64,000 nucleotides of DNA from Sphingomonas suaedae (GTDB lineage: Bacteria; Pseudomonadota; Alphaproteobacteria; Sphingomonadales; Sphingomonadaceae): NCBI RefSeq assembly GCF_007833215.1, contig NZ_CP042239.1:186001-250000 (forward strand). The letters are read 5' to 3'. Below the pieces are notes generated by a model, which saw only the letters and a list, made by a program, of their open reading frames with translations, was not told where the DNA came from and did not search any database. Below are positions 51,928-64,000 of the stretch, in pieces. Position numbers and translations under genes: made by a program. Within the stretch, counting starts at the first letter, position 1, and each line of letters opens with the position of its first letter.

Positions 51928-52299
51928 ATGCCGACGATTAACCAGCTGGTCCGCAAGGGCCGCGAACCGCAGAAGGCCAAGAGCAAGGTCCCTGCGATGG
52001 AACAGAACCCGCAGAAGCGCGGTGTCTGCACCCGCGTCTATACCACGACCCCGAAAAAGCCGAACTCGGCGCTCCGCAAGGTGGCCAAGGTCCGTCTGAC
52101 CAACAGCCGCGAAGTCATCTCGTACATCCCCGGCGAGGGGCATAACCTGCAGGAGCACTCGGTGGTGCTGATCCGTGGCGGCCGCGTGCGCGACCTTCCC
52201 GGTGTCCGCTATCACGTGCTGCGCGGCGTGCTCGACACCCAGGGCGTCAAGGACCGCAAGCAGAGCCGTTCGAAGTACGGCGCGAAGCGTCCGAAGTAA
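51928..52299 (+). CDS. rpsL: 30S ribosomal protein S12
   Basis: 123 residues from ATG51928 ([12 protein letters not shown]); an in-frame ATG51916 is less likely. Lys43 in [12 protein letters not shown] is the streptomycin-sensitive residue, but position 88 is Arg ([13 protein letters not shown]) where E. coli has Lys. Lys88Arg is a classic streptomycin-resistance change, and natural Arg88 has been reported in sphingomonads. First gene of rpsL-rpsG-fusA-tuf. Confidence 0.97.
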   Translation: MPTINQLVRKGREPQKAKSKVPAMEQNPQKRGVCTRVYTTTPKKPNSALRKVAKVRLTNSREVISYIPGEGHNLQEHSVVLIRGGRVRDLPGVRYHVLRGVLDTQGVKDRKQSRSKYGAKRPK

Positions 52300-52358
52300 G
52301 CCAGAGTAAGCCCCGGACGGGTTCCGGAACCGGCTGAAGTTTTAGAAGGAAATTCAAG

Positions 52359-52829
52359 ATGGCACGTCGTCGTCGTCCCGAAAAGCGGGAAATCCTGCCC
52401 GATCCCGTGTACGGAGATCAGGTCCTGTCGAAGTTCATGAACAGCGTGATGCTGGACGGCAAGAAGGCCGTCGCCGAAGGCATCGTCTATTCGGCGCTCG
52501 AGGTTGTCGAGCAGCGTGCGAAGAAGGACCCGATCGGCGTCTTTCACGAAGCGCTCAACAACATCAAGCCGGGCATCGAGGTCCGCAGCCGCCGCGTCGG
52601 CGGTGCGACCTATCAGGTCCCCGTCGAGGTGCGCCCCGAGCGTGCGCAGGCGCTGGCGATCCGCTGGCTGATCACCTCGGCCCGCAACCGCAGCGAAAAC
52701 ACCATGTCGGCGCGCCTTTCGGGCGAGCTGATGGATGCGGCGAACAATCGCGGCAACGCGGTGAAGAAGCGCGAGGACACGCACCGCATGGCGGAAGCGA
52801 ACCGCGCGTTCAGCCACTACCGCTGGTAA
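52359..52829 (+). CDS. rpsG: 30S ribosomal protein S7
   Basis: 156 residues, starting [20 protein letters not shown], with [20 protein letters not shown] and the C-terminal [11 protein letters not shown]. Binds the 3' major domain of 16S rRNA and is the usual translational repressor of the str operon. Starts 59 bp after rpsL; AGAAGGAAA lies upstream. Confidence 0.97.
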   Translation: MARRRRPEKREILPDPVYGDQVLSKFMNSVMLDGKKAVAEGIVYSALEVVEQRAKKDPIGVFHEALNNIKPGIEVRSRRVGGATYQVPVEVRPERAQALAIRWLITSARNRSENTMSARLSGELMDAANNRGNAVKKREDTHRMAEANRAFSHYRW

Positions 52830-52894
52830 TTTCCCTACCTACATAATGGGGAGCCGGATTGTCCGGCTTCCCAAATTCTCAAGGAACCCCGATC

Positions 52895-54988
<2,094 letters not shown>

Positions 54989-55010
54989 GGCTGGCGTTAT
55001 CCAAAATCTC

Positions 55011-55047
55011 CCGCTATGGGGCCGCGTTCTCGTGAGTCCCATGGCGG
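55011..55047 (+). other. Hairpin in the fusA-tuf intergenic region
   Basis: CCGCTATGGG and CCCATGGCGG pair (one G-T) around a 17-nt loop, 24 nt after the fusA stop. Could protect or process the mRNA; no T-run. Confidence 0.4.
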
Positions 55048-55078
55048 TCCGGGAAATAGACTCAGAAGGTAGGAAACA

Positions 55079-56272
<1,194 letters not shown>

Positions 56273-56300
56273 TCGACGCCCTTCGGGGCTGAGAATGAAG

Positions 56301-56335
56301 AGCCCGGCCTTCCCCAGGGGAGGCCGGGCTTTTTG
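56301..56335 (+). terminator. Rho-independent terminator of the str operon
   Basis: Perfect stem AGCCCGGCCT / AGGCCGGGCT, 10-nt loop, followed by TTTTTG. 28 bp past the tuf stop. Confidence 0.92.
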
Positions 56336-56441
56336 TTTATGGTTTTCTTATCGCTAGCTTTCGCGGGGGTGGCGCGAGGGCCGCATTCGGTGGTCGTGAG
56401 CCGCCGTCATATGCGCTTTTGCGTCGACTGCGCTGGAAGGC

Positions 56442-56531
56442 AGCGGGACCCCGGCTCAAGGCCGGAGTGACGCATTTTCTTATCTGATCCGCTTCAATTC
56501 GTCACCCCGGGCTTGACCCGGGGTCCCGCTG
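56442..56531. repeat. Palindromic repeat doublet upstream of the GIY-YIG gene
   Basis: Unit 1 (56442-56472, AGCGGGACCCCGGCTCAAGG...) and unit 2 (56500-56531) are in opposite orientation; each folds into an ACCCCGGC/GCCGGGGT-type hairpin. Unit 1 repeats directly at 56854-56884 with one mismatch in 31. Confidence 0.85.
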
Positions 56532-56547
56532 CTTCTGATGTCGGGGA

Positions 56548-56838
56548 ATGGCGCGGGGCGGCTGGGTCTATATCATGGCGGACCGATATCGCGGCACGAT
56601 GTATGTCGGCGTGACCGCTGATCTGGCCGCTCGGGTCCATCAGCACCGGAACGGCGCTGGATCGGATTTCTGTCGCCGCTATGGACTTACGCGGATCGTC
56701 TGGGCCGAACATGCACCAGACATCACCGATGCGATTGCGCACGAGAAGCGGATGAAGCGTTGGCGGCGGGAGTGGAAGTTCGAGCTGATCGAGCGCTCGA
56801 ATCCGGAGTGGCGGGATTTGTTCGAGTTGCTGGCCTGA
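56548..56838 (+). CDS. GIY-YIG nuclease superfamily protein, 96 aa
   Basis: Single-domain GIY-YIG protein of the URI/UPF0213 size. Motifs: GWVYIM (5-10) and MYVGVT (18-23) as the GIY/YIG strands, Arg29 in LAARVHQHRNG, Glu66 in AHEKRMKRWRREWK, and Asn85 in ERSNPEW. Structure-specific or homing-type nucleases use this fold; function here unknown. It sits between tuf and rpsJ and is flanked by palindromic repeats on both sides. Confidence 0.88.
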   Translation: MARGGWVYIMADRYRGTMYVGVTADLAARVHQHRNGAGSDFCRRYGLTRIVWAEHAPDITDAIAHEKRMKRWRREWKFELIERSNPEWRDLFELLA

Positions 56839-56853
56839 CCAGTAGAATGGAGA

Positions 56854-56884
56854 AGCGGGACCCCGGCTCAAGGCCGGGGTGACG
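56854..56884 (+). repeat. Palindromic repeat unit downstream of the GIY-YIG gene
   Basis: 31-bp unit AGCGGGACCCCGGCTCAAGG... ending GTGACG, in direct orientation and 30/31 identical to 56442-56472. Begins 15 bp after the nuclease stop. Confidence 0.85.
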
Positions 56885-56924
56885 ATTGGGTGGCGCTTTG
56901 GCGAAATTTCTCCCCCGCGCCCCC

Positions 56925-56953
56925 TTGTCAATGCGCCGCATCCCCTGTAGTGG
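56925..56953 (+). promoter_or_regulatory. Candidate promoter of the S10 operon
   Basis: TTGTCA (56925-56930), 17-bp spacer, TAGTGG (56948-56953). The -35 is good, the -10 weak. It lies between the repeat and rpsJ, where a promoter is needed because a terminator follows tuf. Confidence 0.4.
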
Positions 56954-57027
56954 CGCGCCTTCGTTTTAGCGTATGAACCAGCAAGAGGCGTGTTTCACGC
57001 GCCCCGCTCTTTCGCATTGGTAGGGAC

Positions 57028-57336
57028 ATGGACAACAATATCCGCATTCGCCTGAAGGCGTTCGACCATCGCGTGCTCGATCAGGCCGCCAGCGATATCG
57101 CCGACACCGCGCGCCGCACCGGCGCAATGATCCGTGGCCCGATCCCGCTTCCCACCCACATCGACAAGTTCACGGTCAACCGTGGTCCGCACATCGACAA
57201 GAAGTCGCGTGAGCAGTTCGAGACGCGCACCTACAAGCGCCTGCTCGACATCGTTCAGCCGACCGCCCAGACGGTGGATGCGCTGATGAAGCTCGATCTC
57301 GCCGCTGGCGTTGACGTGGAGATCAAGCTGGCCTAA
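57028..57336 (+). CDS. rpsJ: 30S ribosomal protein S10
   Basis: 102 residues: [40 protein letters not shown] and the [20 protein letters not shown] block. Normal length. Also the NusE transcription factor. First gene of the S10 operon, but followed by an unusual 306-nt structured gap before rplC. Confidence 0.97.
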   Translation: MDNNIRIRLKAFDHRVLDQAASDIADTARRTGAMIRGPIPLPTHIDKFTVNRGPHIDKKSREQFETRTYKRLLDIVQPTAQTVDALMKLDLAAGVDVEIKLA

Positions 57337-57642
57337 AGGCCGCGCTCTCCCAACGAGATTCGCGATTCCGCCGGAGTCGCGCAGGGCTGGCCGGATCGAT
57401 CCCGATCCGATGTTCCGACCCAGAGCCAAGGCTCAAAAACGACATAGGGATACCGCCGGACTTCGGTCCGGGCTGCGTCCCCCGTCTTTCCTGCTTCCGG
57501 GCGGGAATTCAGCCCGGACGGGGGCTCGCATTATATTTACGGGCTGAGTCGGGTTCCCGCCAAAGTATTGCTTTGGCGGGCGCCCATCACGCACCCTTCG
57601 GAATGGTCCGTGGGGTGCCTCTGTATTGAGGAGCAACGGATC
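57337..57642 (+). promoter_or_regulatory. Structured 306-nt leader between rpsJ and rplC
   Basis: No credible gene. Four hairpins: CCGGAC-TTCG-GTCCGG (57456-57471, a C-UUCG-G tetraloop); a two-part stem CCCCCGT...ACGGGGG enclosing CCGGGC/GCCCGG (57479-57524); CCCGCCAAAG-TATTG-CTTTGGCGGG (57556-57580, 10-bp perfect stem); and GCACCC...GGGTGC enclosing CGGA/TCCG (57591-57618). GAGGAG then leads into rplC. Looks like an r-protein autoregulatory or attenuation leader (inference). Confidence 0.6.
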
Positions 57643-58404
57643 ATGCGCACTGGCGTGATCGCGAAGAAACTGGGGATGACCCGCCTGTTCAAGGATGATG
57701 GCCGCCATGTGCCGGTCACCGTCCTGAGCCTCGAAGGCGTTCAGGTCGTCGCCCGTCGCGAGATGGATCGGGATGGCTACACCGCCGTCCAGCTTGGTGC
57801 GGGCAGCGCCAAGGCAAAGAATGTCGCCAAGCCGCAGCGCGGCCAGTTCGGCAAGGCCGAAGTGGAGCCCAAGGCGATCCTCGCGGAATTCCGCGTGGAT
57901 GAGGACGGTCTGCTGGACGTGGGCGCCGAAATTTCGGCTGACCATTTCGTTGCTGGCCAGTTCGTCGACATTCAGGGCCGCACGCAGGGCAAGGGCTTTG
58001 CGGGCGGCATGAAGCGCTGGGGCTTTGGCGGTATGCGTGCGACGCACGGCGTGTCGATCAGCCACCGTGCGCTCGGTTCGACCGGTCAGCGCCAGGATCC
58101 GGGCAAGGTCTTCAAGAACAAGAAGATGGCCGGTCACATGGGTGACAAGAACCGCACCCAGCAGAATCTCGAGATCGTCGGCACCGACGTCGAGCGCGGT
58201 CTGATCTTCGTCAAGGGCTCGGTCCCTGGCTCGAAGGGCGGCTGGCTGTTCGTCAAGGACGCGGTCAAGGTTCCTGCGCACAAGGATGCGCCGTTCCCGG
58301 CCGGCATCAAGCAGGCTGCCAACAGCAACAACGACACCGCCGCAGCGGACACCCCGGCCGACACGGCCGAGGCGCCTGAGGCGACCGAAGGCCAGGAGGG
58401 CTGA
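57643..58404 (+). CDS. rplC: 50S ribosomal protein L3
   Basis: 253 residues from ATG57643 ([20 protein letters not shown]). Core blocks [19 protein letters not shown] and [20 protein letters not shown] with the methylatable Gln. About 40 residues longer than E. coli L3 because of an acidic, Ala/Thr-rich tail ([20 protein letters not shown]), as in other alphaproteobacteria. Confidence 0.97.
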   Translation: MRTGVIAKKLGMTRLFKDDGRHVPVTVLSLEGVQVVARREMDRDGYTAVQLGAGSAKAKNVAKPQRGQFGKAEVEPKAILAEFRVDEDGLLDVGAEISADHFVAGQFVDIQGRTQGKGFAGGMKRWGFGGMRATHGVSISHRALGSTGQRQDPGKVFKNKKMAGHMGDKNRTQQNLEIVGTDVERGLIFVKGSVPGSKGGWLFVKDAVKVPAHKDAPFPAGIKQAANSNNDTAAADTPADTAEAPEATEGQEG

Positions 58405-58406
58405 AC

Positions 58407-59036
58407 GTGAAGGTCAAGGTTCAAACCCTCGACGCGAAGGCATCGGGCGACATCGAGCTGAAGGACGAAGTCTTCGGTCTCGAGCCGCGCGCCGACATCC
58501 TGCACCGCGTCGTCACCTGGCAGCTGTGGAATCGTCGCGGCACTGCCCGCCCGACCCGCGAGCGTTCGGAAGTGTCGCGTACCGGCAAGAAGTTCGGTCG
58601 TCAGAAGGGCGGCGGTACCGCCCGTCACGGCGATCGCGCGGCCCCGATCTTCATCGGCGGTGGTAAGGCTCACGGTGCACGGCTCCGCGACTTCAACATC
58701 TCGCTGAACAAGAAGATTCGCGCGCTGGGCCTGAAGATGGCGCTGTCGAGCCACGCCAAGGCGGGTTCGCTGATCGTCCTCGACGGGTTCGAGGCGAGCA
58801 AGACCGCGGCGCTGAAGGACCAGTTCGCTGGCCTGAAGGTCGGTCGCAGCACGCTGGTGATCGACGCAGAGGCCGGCAACGGTTTCCTCGCCGCTCGCAA
58901 TCTGGTGGGCGTCAACGTCCTGCCGGCGGCGGGCGCCAACGTCTATGACATCCTGAAGCACGACACGCTGGTCCTGACCCGCGCTGCCGTCGAGAAGCTG
59001 GAGGCGCGCTTCGCCCTCCCGGGAGGGGCCAACTAA
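58407..59036 (+). CDS. rplD: 50S ribosomal protein L4
   Basis: 209 residues. Extended loop [20 protein letters not shown] that lines the exit tunnel, and [20 protein letters not shown]. In E. coli L4 is the autogenous repressor of this operon. 2 nt after rplC; TAATG overlap with rplW. Confidence 0.96.
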   Translation: MKVKVQTLDAKASGDIELKDEVFGLEPRADILHRVVTWQLWNRRGTARPTRERSEVSRTGKKFGRQKGGGTARHGDRAAPIFIGGGKAHGARLRDFNISLNKKIRALGLKMALSSHAKAGSLIVLDGFEASKTAALKDQFAGLKVGRSTLVIDAEAGNGFLAARNLVGVNVLPAAGANVYDILKHDTLVLTRAAVEKLEARFALPGGAN

Positions 59037-59350
59037 TGGCTAAGAAGCAGGAGCAGATCGACATCCGTCACTATGACGTGATTGTCGCGCCGCACATCAC
59101 CGAGAAGTCGACGCTTGTGTCCGAACACAATGCGGTGGTCTTCAAGGTCGCCAACGATGCGACCAAGCCGCAGATCAAGGCGGCGGTCGAGGCGCTGTTC
59201 GACGTGAAGGTGACTGGGGTCAACACGATCGTCCAGAAGGGCAAGACGAAGCGCTGGAAGGGCAAGCCCTACACGCGCAGCGACATCAAGAAGGCGGTCG
59301 TCACCCTCAAGGACGGTGACTCGATCGACGTGACGCAGGGGGTCAACTGA
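59036..59350 (+). CDS. rplW: 50S ribosomal protein L23
   Basis: 104 residues. [40 protein letters not shown]. Sits at the tunnel exit and docks trigger factor and SRP. Start overlaps the rplD stop; 2 nt to rplB. Confidence 0.96.
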   Translation: MAKKQEQIDIRHYDVIVAPHITEKSTLVSEHNAVVFKVANDATKPQIKAAVEALFDVKVTGVNTIVQKGKTKRWKGKPYTRSDIKKAVVTLKDGDSIDVTQGVN

Positions 59351-59352
59351 CC

Positions 59353-60204
59353 ATGGCGCTCAAGAATTACAATCCGACCTCGCCGGCGCGGCGTGGCCTG
59401 ATCCTGGTGGACCGTTCGGGTCTGCACAAGGGCGGCCCCGTCAAGGCGCTGACCGAAGGCAAGCGCAAGACCGGCGGCCGCAACAACAAGGGCCATGTGA
59501 CCTCGCGCGGCATCGCGGGCGGCCACAAGCAGCGTTATCGTATCATCGATTTCAAGCGCCGCCTGTGGGACGTTGAAGGTACGGTGGAGCGGATCGAATA
59601 TGATCCCAACCGCACCGCCTTCATCGCGTTGATCAACTATGGTGCGGACGAGAACGGCAAGGATCGCGTCGCCTATATCATCGCTCCGCAGCGCCTCGCC
59701 GTTGGCGACAAGGTGCTCGCGGCGAAGAAGACCGACGTGAAGCCGGGCAACGCCATGGAAATCGGCCAGGCGCCGGTCGGCACCATCGTCCACAATGTGG
59801 AAATGAAGCCGGGCAAGGGTGGCCAGATCGCGCGTTCGGCAGGCACTTATGTGCAGGTCGTGGGCCGTGACCGCGGCATGGTGATCGTTCGTCTGAACTC
59901 GGGCGAGCAGCGCTACATCCGTGGCGAGTGCATGGCGACGGTGGGCGCGGTGTCGAACCCCGACAACGGCAACACCAACCTCGCCAAGGCTGGCCGCAAC
60001 CGCTGGAAGGGCATCCGCCCGCTGACCCGCGGCGTCGCGAAGAACCCGGTCGACCACCCGCACGGCGGTGGTGAAGGCCGGACCTCGGGCGGCCGTCATC
60101 CGGTCACCCCGTGGGGCAAGCCGACCAAGGGTGCGCGCACCCGTCACAACAAGGCGACGGACAAGTTCATCATCCGTAGCCGCCACGCGAAGAAGAAGGG
60201 CTAA
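59353..60204 (+). CDS. rplB: 50S ribosomal protein L2
   Basis: 283 residues. [34 protein letters not shown], and the peptidyl-transferase-proximal [20 protein letters not shown] with the conserved His. Slightly longer than E. coli L2 (273). Confidence 0.97.
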   Translation: MALKNYNPTSPARRGLILVDRSGLHKGGPVKALTEGKRKTGGRNNKGHVTSRGIAGGHKQRYRIIDFKRRLWDVEGTVERIEYDPNRTAFIALINYGADENGKDRVAYIIAPQRLAVGDKVLAAKKTDVKPGNAMEIGQAPVGTIVHNVEMKPGKGGQIARSAGTYVQVVGRDRGMVIVRLNSGEQRYIRGECMATVGAVSNPDNGNTNLAKAGRNRWKGIRPLTRGVAKNPVDHPHGGGEGRTSGGRHPVTPWGKPTKGARTRHNKATDKFIIRSRHAKKKG

Positions 60205-60207
60205 CCC

Positions 60208-60486
60208 ATGGCTCGCTCAGTCTGGAAGGGTCCGTTCGTGGACCTTCATCTGCTCAAGAAGGCAGAGACCGCGCAGGAGAATTCGGGCCGTGGCGGTCCG
60301 ATCAAGACCTGGTCGCGTCGCTCCACCATCCTGCCGCAGTTCGTTGGCCTGACGTTCAGCGTCTATAACGGCCGCAAGTTCGTGCCCGTCTCGGTAAACG
60401 AGGACATGGTCGGCATGAAGCTCGGCGAATTCGCGCCGACCCGGTATTTCCCGGGTCACGCCGCCGACAAGAAGGGTAAGCGCTAA
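60208..60486 (+). CDS. rpsS: 30S ribosomal protein S19
   Basis: 92 residues. [58 protein letters not shown]. 3 nt after rplB. Confidence 0.97.
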   Translation: MARSVWKGPFVDLHLLKKAETAQENSGRGGPIKTWSRRSTILPQFVGLTFSVYNGRKFVPVSVNEDMVGMKLGEFAPTRYFPGHAADKKGKR

Positions 60487-60487
60487 G

Positions 60488-60868
60488 ATGTCGAAGCCCA
60501 AGGCTCCCCGTCGCGTCGGCGACAATGAGGCGCTGTCGGTCGGCACGCAGATCCGTGGTTCAGCGCAGAAGCTGAACCTGGTGGCTGGGCTGATCCGCGG
60601 CAAGAAGGCCGGTGACGCACTCAACATCCTCTCCTTCAGCACGAAGGCGATGGCGGTTGACGCGCGCAAGGTTCTGGCTTCGGCCATCGCCAATGCCGAG
60701 AACAACCACAATCTCGACGTCGACGCACTTGTCGTCGCCGAGGCGTCGGTCGGCAAGTCGATCACCATGAAGCGGTTCCACACCCGTGGCCGCGGCAAGT
60801 CCACGCGCATCCTGAAGCCGTTCTCGCGCCTTCGGATCGTGGTGCGCGAAGTGCAGGAAGAGGCGTAA
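60488..60868 (+). CDS. rplV: 50S ribosomal protein L22
   Basis: 126 residues; the first ~16 residues extend beyond the E. coli protein, normal for this class. [20 protein letters not shown] and the beta-hairpin loop [20 protein letters not shown] reaching into the exit tunnel (macrolide-resistance region). Confidence 0.96.
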   Translation: MSKPKAPRRVGDNEALSVGTQIRGSAQKLNLVAGLIRGKKAGDALNILSFSTKAMAVDARKVLASAIANAENNHNLDVDALVVAEASVGKSITMKRFHTRGRGKSTRILKPFSRLRIVVREVQEEA

Positions 60869-60871
60869 CTC

Positions 60872-61579
60872 ATGGGTCACAAGAGCAACCCGATCGGTCT
60901 GCGCCTGCAGATCAACCGCACCTGGGACAGCCGCTGGTTCGCCGAGGGCGCCGACTATGGCCGCCTGCTGCTGGAGGATCTGAAGATCCGCCAGTACATC
61001 ATGAAGACGCTGCCGCAGGCGGCGATCTCCAAGGTGGTGATCGAGCGTCCGGCCAAGCTGTGCCGCGTCAGCATCTTTGCCGCACGCCCCGGCGTGATCA
61101 TCGGCAAGAAGGGCTCGGACATCGAGAAGCTTCGCAAGAAGCTGGCGTCGATGACCAGCTCGGACGTGTCGCTGAACATCGTCGAAATCCGCAAGCCCGA
61201 AGTCGACGCCAAGCTCGTCGCGCAGGGCATTGCCGACCAGCTGGAGCGCCGCATCGCGTTCCGCCGCGCCATGAAGCGTGCCGTTCAGTCGGCGATGCGT
61301 CTGGGCGCCGAAGGCATCCGCATCAACTGCGGCGGCCGTCTGGGCGGCGCGGAAATCGCGCGGTCGGAATGGTACCGCGAGGGCCGCGTTCCGCTGCACA
61401 CGCTGCGCGCGAATATCGACCATGCCGAGGCGCAGGCCCACACCGCCTATGGCGTGTGCGGCGTCAAGGTCTGGATCTTCAAGGGCGAGATCCTGGGCCA
61501 TGATCCGATGGCGACCGATCGCCTGAACATGGAATCGCAGACGACGGGCGTTCGCCCGGCGCGCGATGACCGTCGCTAA
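60872..61579 (+). CDS. rpsC: 30S ribosomal protein S3
   Basis: 235 residues. [22 protein letters not shown] domain with [20 protein letters not shown], and [23 protein letters not shown] C-domain ([19 protein letters not shown]). Part of the mRNA entry helicase. Confidence 0.97.
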   Translation: MGHKSNPIGLRLQINRTWDSRWFAEGADYGRLLLEDLKIRQYIMKTLPQAAISKVVIERPAKLCRVSIFAARPGVIIGKKGSDIEKLRKKLASMTSSDVSLNIVEIRKPEVDAKLVAQGIADQLERRIAFRRAMKRAVQSAMRLGAEGIRINCGGRLGGAEIARSEWYREGRVPLHTLRANIDHAEAQAHTAYGVCGVKVWIFKGEILGHDPMATDRLNMESQTTGVRPARDDRR

Positions 61580-61590
61580 GGGTTAGGCAG

Positions 61591-62022
61591 ATGCTGCAAC
61601 CGAAAAAGACGAAGTTCCGCAAGGCCTTCAAGGGCCGGATCAAGGGCGAGGCCAAGGGCGGCGCGACGCTGAACTTCGGGTCGTACGGCCTGAAGGCGAT
61701 GGAGCCGGAGCGGATCACCGCACGCCAGATCGAGGCGGCCCGCCGCGCGATCACGCGTCACATCAAGCGCCAGGGGCGTTTGTGGATCCGCATCTTCCCG
61801 GACGTTCCGGTGTCGAGCAAGCCTGCCGAAGTCCGCATGGGCTCGGGCAAGGGCGGTCTCGAATATTGGGCGGCGCGCGTGAAGCCTGGTCGCATCCTGT
61901 TCGAGCTGGACGGCGTTCCCGGCCCGCTCGCGGCGGAAGCGTTCGAGCGCGCGGCGATGAAGCTGCCGATCAAGACCAAGGTCGTGGCCCGCCTCGGCGA
62001 CACGTCGCACCTGGAGGGTTGA
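61591..62022 (+). CDS. rplP: 50S ribosomal protein L16
   Basis: 143 residues. [40 protein letters not shown] block, [20 protein letters not shown] with the hydroxylatable Arg region. Organises the A-site of the 50S subunit. Confidence 0.97.
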   Translation: MLQPKKTKFRKAFKGRIKGEAKGGATLNFGSYGLKAMEPERITARQIEAARRAITRHIKRQGRLWIRIFPDVPVSSKPAEVRMGSGKGGLEYWAARVKPGRILFELDGVPGPLAAEAFERAAMKLPIKTKVVARLGDTSHLEG

Positions 62023-62027
62023 TAGAA

Positions 62028-62231
62028 ATGACCAAGGCAAGTGATCTGCGCGCGAAGAGCGACGATCAGCTGACCGAAGAGCTGGGCAACCTGAAGCGCG
62101 AGGCATTCAACCTGCGCTTCCAGGCAGCGACCAGCCAGCTGGAAAAGCCGAGCCGCGTGAAGGAAGTCCGCAAGGACATCGCCCGCATCAAGACGTTGCA
62201 GAACGAGCGTTCGCGCTCGGCTGCGAAGTAA
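62028..62231 (+). CDS. rpmC: 50S ribosomal protein L29
   Basis: 67 residues from ATG62028: [40 protein letters not shown], ending SRSAAK. Two-helix protein at the tunnel exit. 5 nt after rplP. Confidence 0.95.
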   Translation: MTKASDLRAKSDDQLTEELGNLKREAFNLRFQAATSQLEKPSRVKEVRKDIARIKTLQNERSRSAAK

Positions 62232-62244
62232 GAGGACAACGAAC

Positions 62245-62514
62245 ATGCCGAAGCGCGTGCTGACCGGGCAGATCGTGTCCGACAAGGGCGACAAGACGGT
62301 GGTCGTGAACGTGGAGCGCAAGGTCAAGCACGCGCTCTATGGCAAGATCATCCGTCGCTCGAAGAAGTATCACGCCCATGACGAGGCGAACGAGTACAAG
62401 GCCGGCGAAACGGTGCGGATCGAAGAGACCGCGCCGATCAGCAAGCTGAAGACCTGGAAGGTGATCGAGCGGGTCGATACCCACGCGACGCCCGAGCGGG
62501 CCGACAACGCTTAA
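62245..62514 (+). CDS. rpsQ: 30S ribosomal protein S17
   Basis: 89 residues: [61 protein letters not shown] fold, binds the 16S 5' domain. Confidence 0.96.
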   Translation: MPKRVLTGQIVSDKGDKTVVVNVERKVKHALYGKIIRRSKKYHAHDEANEYKAGETVRIEETAPISKLKTWKVIERVDTHATPERADNA

Positions 62515-62543
62515 GTTTTTCTGGGCCTAAGCTTTTCTGGGCC
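62512..62543 (+). repeat. Tandem 16-bp duplication after rpsQ
   Basis: TAAGTTTTTCTGGGCC followed directly by TAAGCTTTTCTGGGCC (one mismatch). The first copy supplies the rpsQ stop codon; a small hairpin TGAGC-GATC-AGGCTCA-like segment follows. Within the 107-bp rpsQ-rplN gap. Confidence 0.75.
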
Positions 62544-62621
62544 TGAGCGATCAGGCTCAACGCTTTAACTGGAACCGCCGGGCGCCTGTCCCGGTAGGCC
62601 GAACGAGAAGGAACCGGATCG

Positions 62622-62990
62622 ATGATCCAGATGCAATCCAATCTCGACGTCGCGGACAATAGCGGCGCGAAGCGGGTTCAGTGCATCAAGGTGCTGGGCG
62701 GGTCGAAGCGTCGCTTCGCCGGCGTGGGCGACGTCATCGTCGTCAGCATCAAGGAAGCACAGCCCCGCGGCAAGGTGAAAAAGGGTGACGTGCATCGCGC
62801 GGTCATCGTTCGCACCGCCAAGGACGTCCGTCGTGCCGACGGCTCGGTGATCCGCTTCGACGGCAACGCCGCCGTCCTGGTCAACAAGAACGAGGAGCCG
62901 ATCGGCACCCGTATCTTTGGCCCGGTGGTCCGCGAGCTGCGCTCGAAGGGCTTCATGAAGATCATTTCGCTCGCTCCCGAGGTGCTGTGA
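62622..62990 (+). CDS. rplN: 50S ribosomal protein L14
   Basis: 122 residues: [40 protein letters not shown], ending [11 protein letters not shown]. First gene of the spc part of the cluster. GAAGGAACC precedes ATG62622. Confidence 0.97.
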   Translation: MIQMQSNLDVADNSGAKRVQCIKVLGGSKRRFAGVGDVIVVSIKEAQPRGKVKKGDVHRAVIVRTAKDVRRADGSVIRFDGNAAVLVNKNEEPIGTRIFGPVVRELRSKGFMKIISLAPEVL

Positions 62991-63301
62991 TGGCTGCTGC
63001 AAGGATCAAGAAGGGCGACCAGGTCATCGTTCTGTCCGGCAAGGACAAGGGCAAGACCGGTGAAGTCGTCAAGGCGATGCCCAAGGATGACAAGGTCATC
63101 GTATCGGGCGTGAACATTGCCGTACGCCACACCAAGCCGAGCCAGGGCGACCCCCAGGGTGGCCTGAAGCGCGCCGAGGCGCCGCTGCACGTCTCGAAGG
63201 TCGCGCACATGACCAAGGACGGCAAGGCGACCCGCGTCCGCTTTGAAGAGCGCGACGGCAAGAAGGTCCGCGTTGCGGTCAAGACCGGAGATGTCATCTG
63301 A
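62990..63301 (+). CDS. rplX: 50S ribosomal protein L24
   Basis: 103 residues from ATG62990, overlapping the rplN stop (TGATG); GTG62987 is one codon earlier in frame. KOW motif [20 protein letters not shown]. Assembly initiator of the 50S subunit. Confidence 0.95.
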   Translation: MAAARIKKGDQVIVLSGKDKGKTGEVVKAMPKDDKVIVSGVNIAVRHTKPSQGDPQGGLKRAEAPLHVSKVAHMTKDGKATRVRFEERDGKKVRVAVKTGDVI

Positions 63302-63885
63302 TGGCTGACACCTACACCCCCCGCATGAAGTCGAAGTACGACGCGGAAATCGTCAAGGCGATGACCGAGAAGTTCGGCTACAAGAATGCGATGGAAGTGC
63401 CGAAGATCGAGAAGATCGTGCTCAACATGGGCGTCGGCGAAGCCACCCAGGACAAGAAGAAGGTCGAGCAGGCGGCTTCCGAAATGGAGCTGATCGCCGG
63501 CCAGAAGCCTGTCGTGACCAAGGCCAAGAAGTCGATCGCGCAGTTCAAGCTGCGCGAGGGCATGGCGATCGGTTGCAAAGTGACGCTGCGCCGTGAGCGG
63601 ATGTACGAGTTTCTCGACCGCTTCATCACCATCGCACTGCCGCGCGTTCGCGATTTCCGCGGCCTGAGCGACAAGTCGTTCGACGGCCGTGGCAACTATG
63701 CCTGCGGCATCAAGGAACAGATCGTGTTCCCCGAGATCAACTATGACCGCATCGACAAGGTGCGCGGCATGGACGTGATCGTGACCACCACCGCCAGGAC
63801 CGACGAGGAAGCCCGCGAGCTTCTCCGTCTCTTCGGTTTCCCGTTCCCCATCGAGGCGGACGGCGAAGCGAAGCAGGCAGCGTAA
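63301..63885 (+). CDS. rplE: 50S ribosomal protein L5
   Basis: 194 residues: [40 protein letters not shown], and [17 protein letters not shown] block ([20 protein letters not shown]). About 15 residues longer than E. coli L5. Binds 5S rRNA. TGATG overlap with rplX. Confidence 0.97.
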   Translation: MADTYTPRMKSKYDAEIVKAMTEKFGYKNAMEVPKIEKIVLNMGVGEATQDKKKVEQAASEMELIAGQKPVVTKAKKSIAQFKLREGMAIGCKVTLRRERMYEFLDRFITIALPRVRDFRGLSDKSFDGRGNYACGIKEQIVFPEINYDRIDKVRGMDVIVTTTARTDEEARELLRLFGFPFPIEADGEAKQAA

Positions 63886-63904
63886 GGGAAAGAGAACTTA
63901 AGTC

Positions 63905-64000
63905 ATGGCGAAACTGAGTTCCGTGCTCAAGAACGAGCGTCGCAAGAAGCTGGTGAAGAAATATGCCGGCAAATATGCGAAACTGAAGGCGGTAGCGAAC
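63905..64000 (+). CDS. rpsN: 30S ribosomal protein S14, N-terminal part (cut by window end)
   Basis: 32 codons visible: MAKLSSVLKNERRKKLVKKY then AGKYAKLKAVAN. Matches the N-terminus of the long, zinc-free S14 type. AGGGAAAGAGA lies before ATG63905. Follows rplE in the usual spc order. Confidence 0.9.
   Translation, partial: MAKLSSVLKNERRKKLVKKYAGKYAKLKAVAN

Noticed and set aside
63905..64000. Truncated rpsN as a pseudogene
   Set aside because: The gene is simply cut by the window end; the visible part is normal.

Overview
The window is a chromosomal segment of a high-GC alphaproteobacterium, most likely a sphingomonad (Sphingomonas or a close relative). Pointers are a PhoK-like alkaline phosphatase, CtrA, a RegB/RegA redox pair, LysR/pirin/WrbA modules, the palindromic repeats typical of this group, and an S12 protein carrying Arg88. 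I see no rRNA, tRNA, CRISPR, prophage or classical insertion sequence. Coding density is high, with many ATGA/GTGA start-stop overlaps.

Layout. 1-1950: tail of a SURF1 cytochrome-oxidase assembly gene, then regB-regA. 2009-5784: a CitE-like lyase followed by bioF, bioD (frame-broken as sequenced) and bioA. 5892-7214: a soluble CBS-MCP signalling protein. 7306-16166: a LysR regulator facing a nearly complete valine-degradation set (mmsA, isobutyryl-CoA dehydrogenase, 3-hydroxyisobutyryl-CoA hydrolase, enoyl-CoA hydratase, mmsB), interrupted by two tandem polysaccharide deacetylases and a small lipoprotein. 16300-20671: PhoK-like phosphatase, DsbD and a periplasmic redoxin. 20895-22004: an AT-richer DUF4240 gene and a gene-free stretch. 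22005-25231: circularly permuted ATP-grasp, alpha-E and transglutaminase-like operon. 25239-29324: bpt, ilvA and an amidohydrolase. 29591-31448: two small proteins, a 34-bp-arm palindrome, ctrA and its control region. 31449-34409: TonB-dependent receptor. 34495-37686: LysR facing pirin, wrbA and an extradiol dioxygenase. 37742-42935: RNA modification, ribosome rescue, fRMsr, RcnB-like, M28 peptidase and universal-stress genes. 43075-46892: pyruvate dehydrogenase E2, a small membrane protein, thioesterase, a DUF559 nuclease between inverted repeats, and lpd. 46903-51737: GFA, MAPEG, amidohydrolase, bactofilin, glycosyltransferase and methyltransferase genes. 51744-64000: the str operon (rpsL, rpsG, fusA, tuf), a GIY-YIG nuclease bracketed by palindromic repeats, then the S10/spc operon from rpsJ into rpsN, cut by the window end.

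The strongest leads are: the one-base frame break in bioD; two small nuclease genes (DUF559 and GIY-YIG) each bracketed by copies of palindromic repeats; a heavily structured 306-nt leader between rpsJ and rplC; a transglutaminase-fold protein with Ser where the catalytic Cys should be; natural S12 Arg88, a known streptomycin-resistance residue; and a perfect 34-bp-arm palindrome beside ctrA. All functional calls come from reading the sequence and recalling family features; no database search was run.
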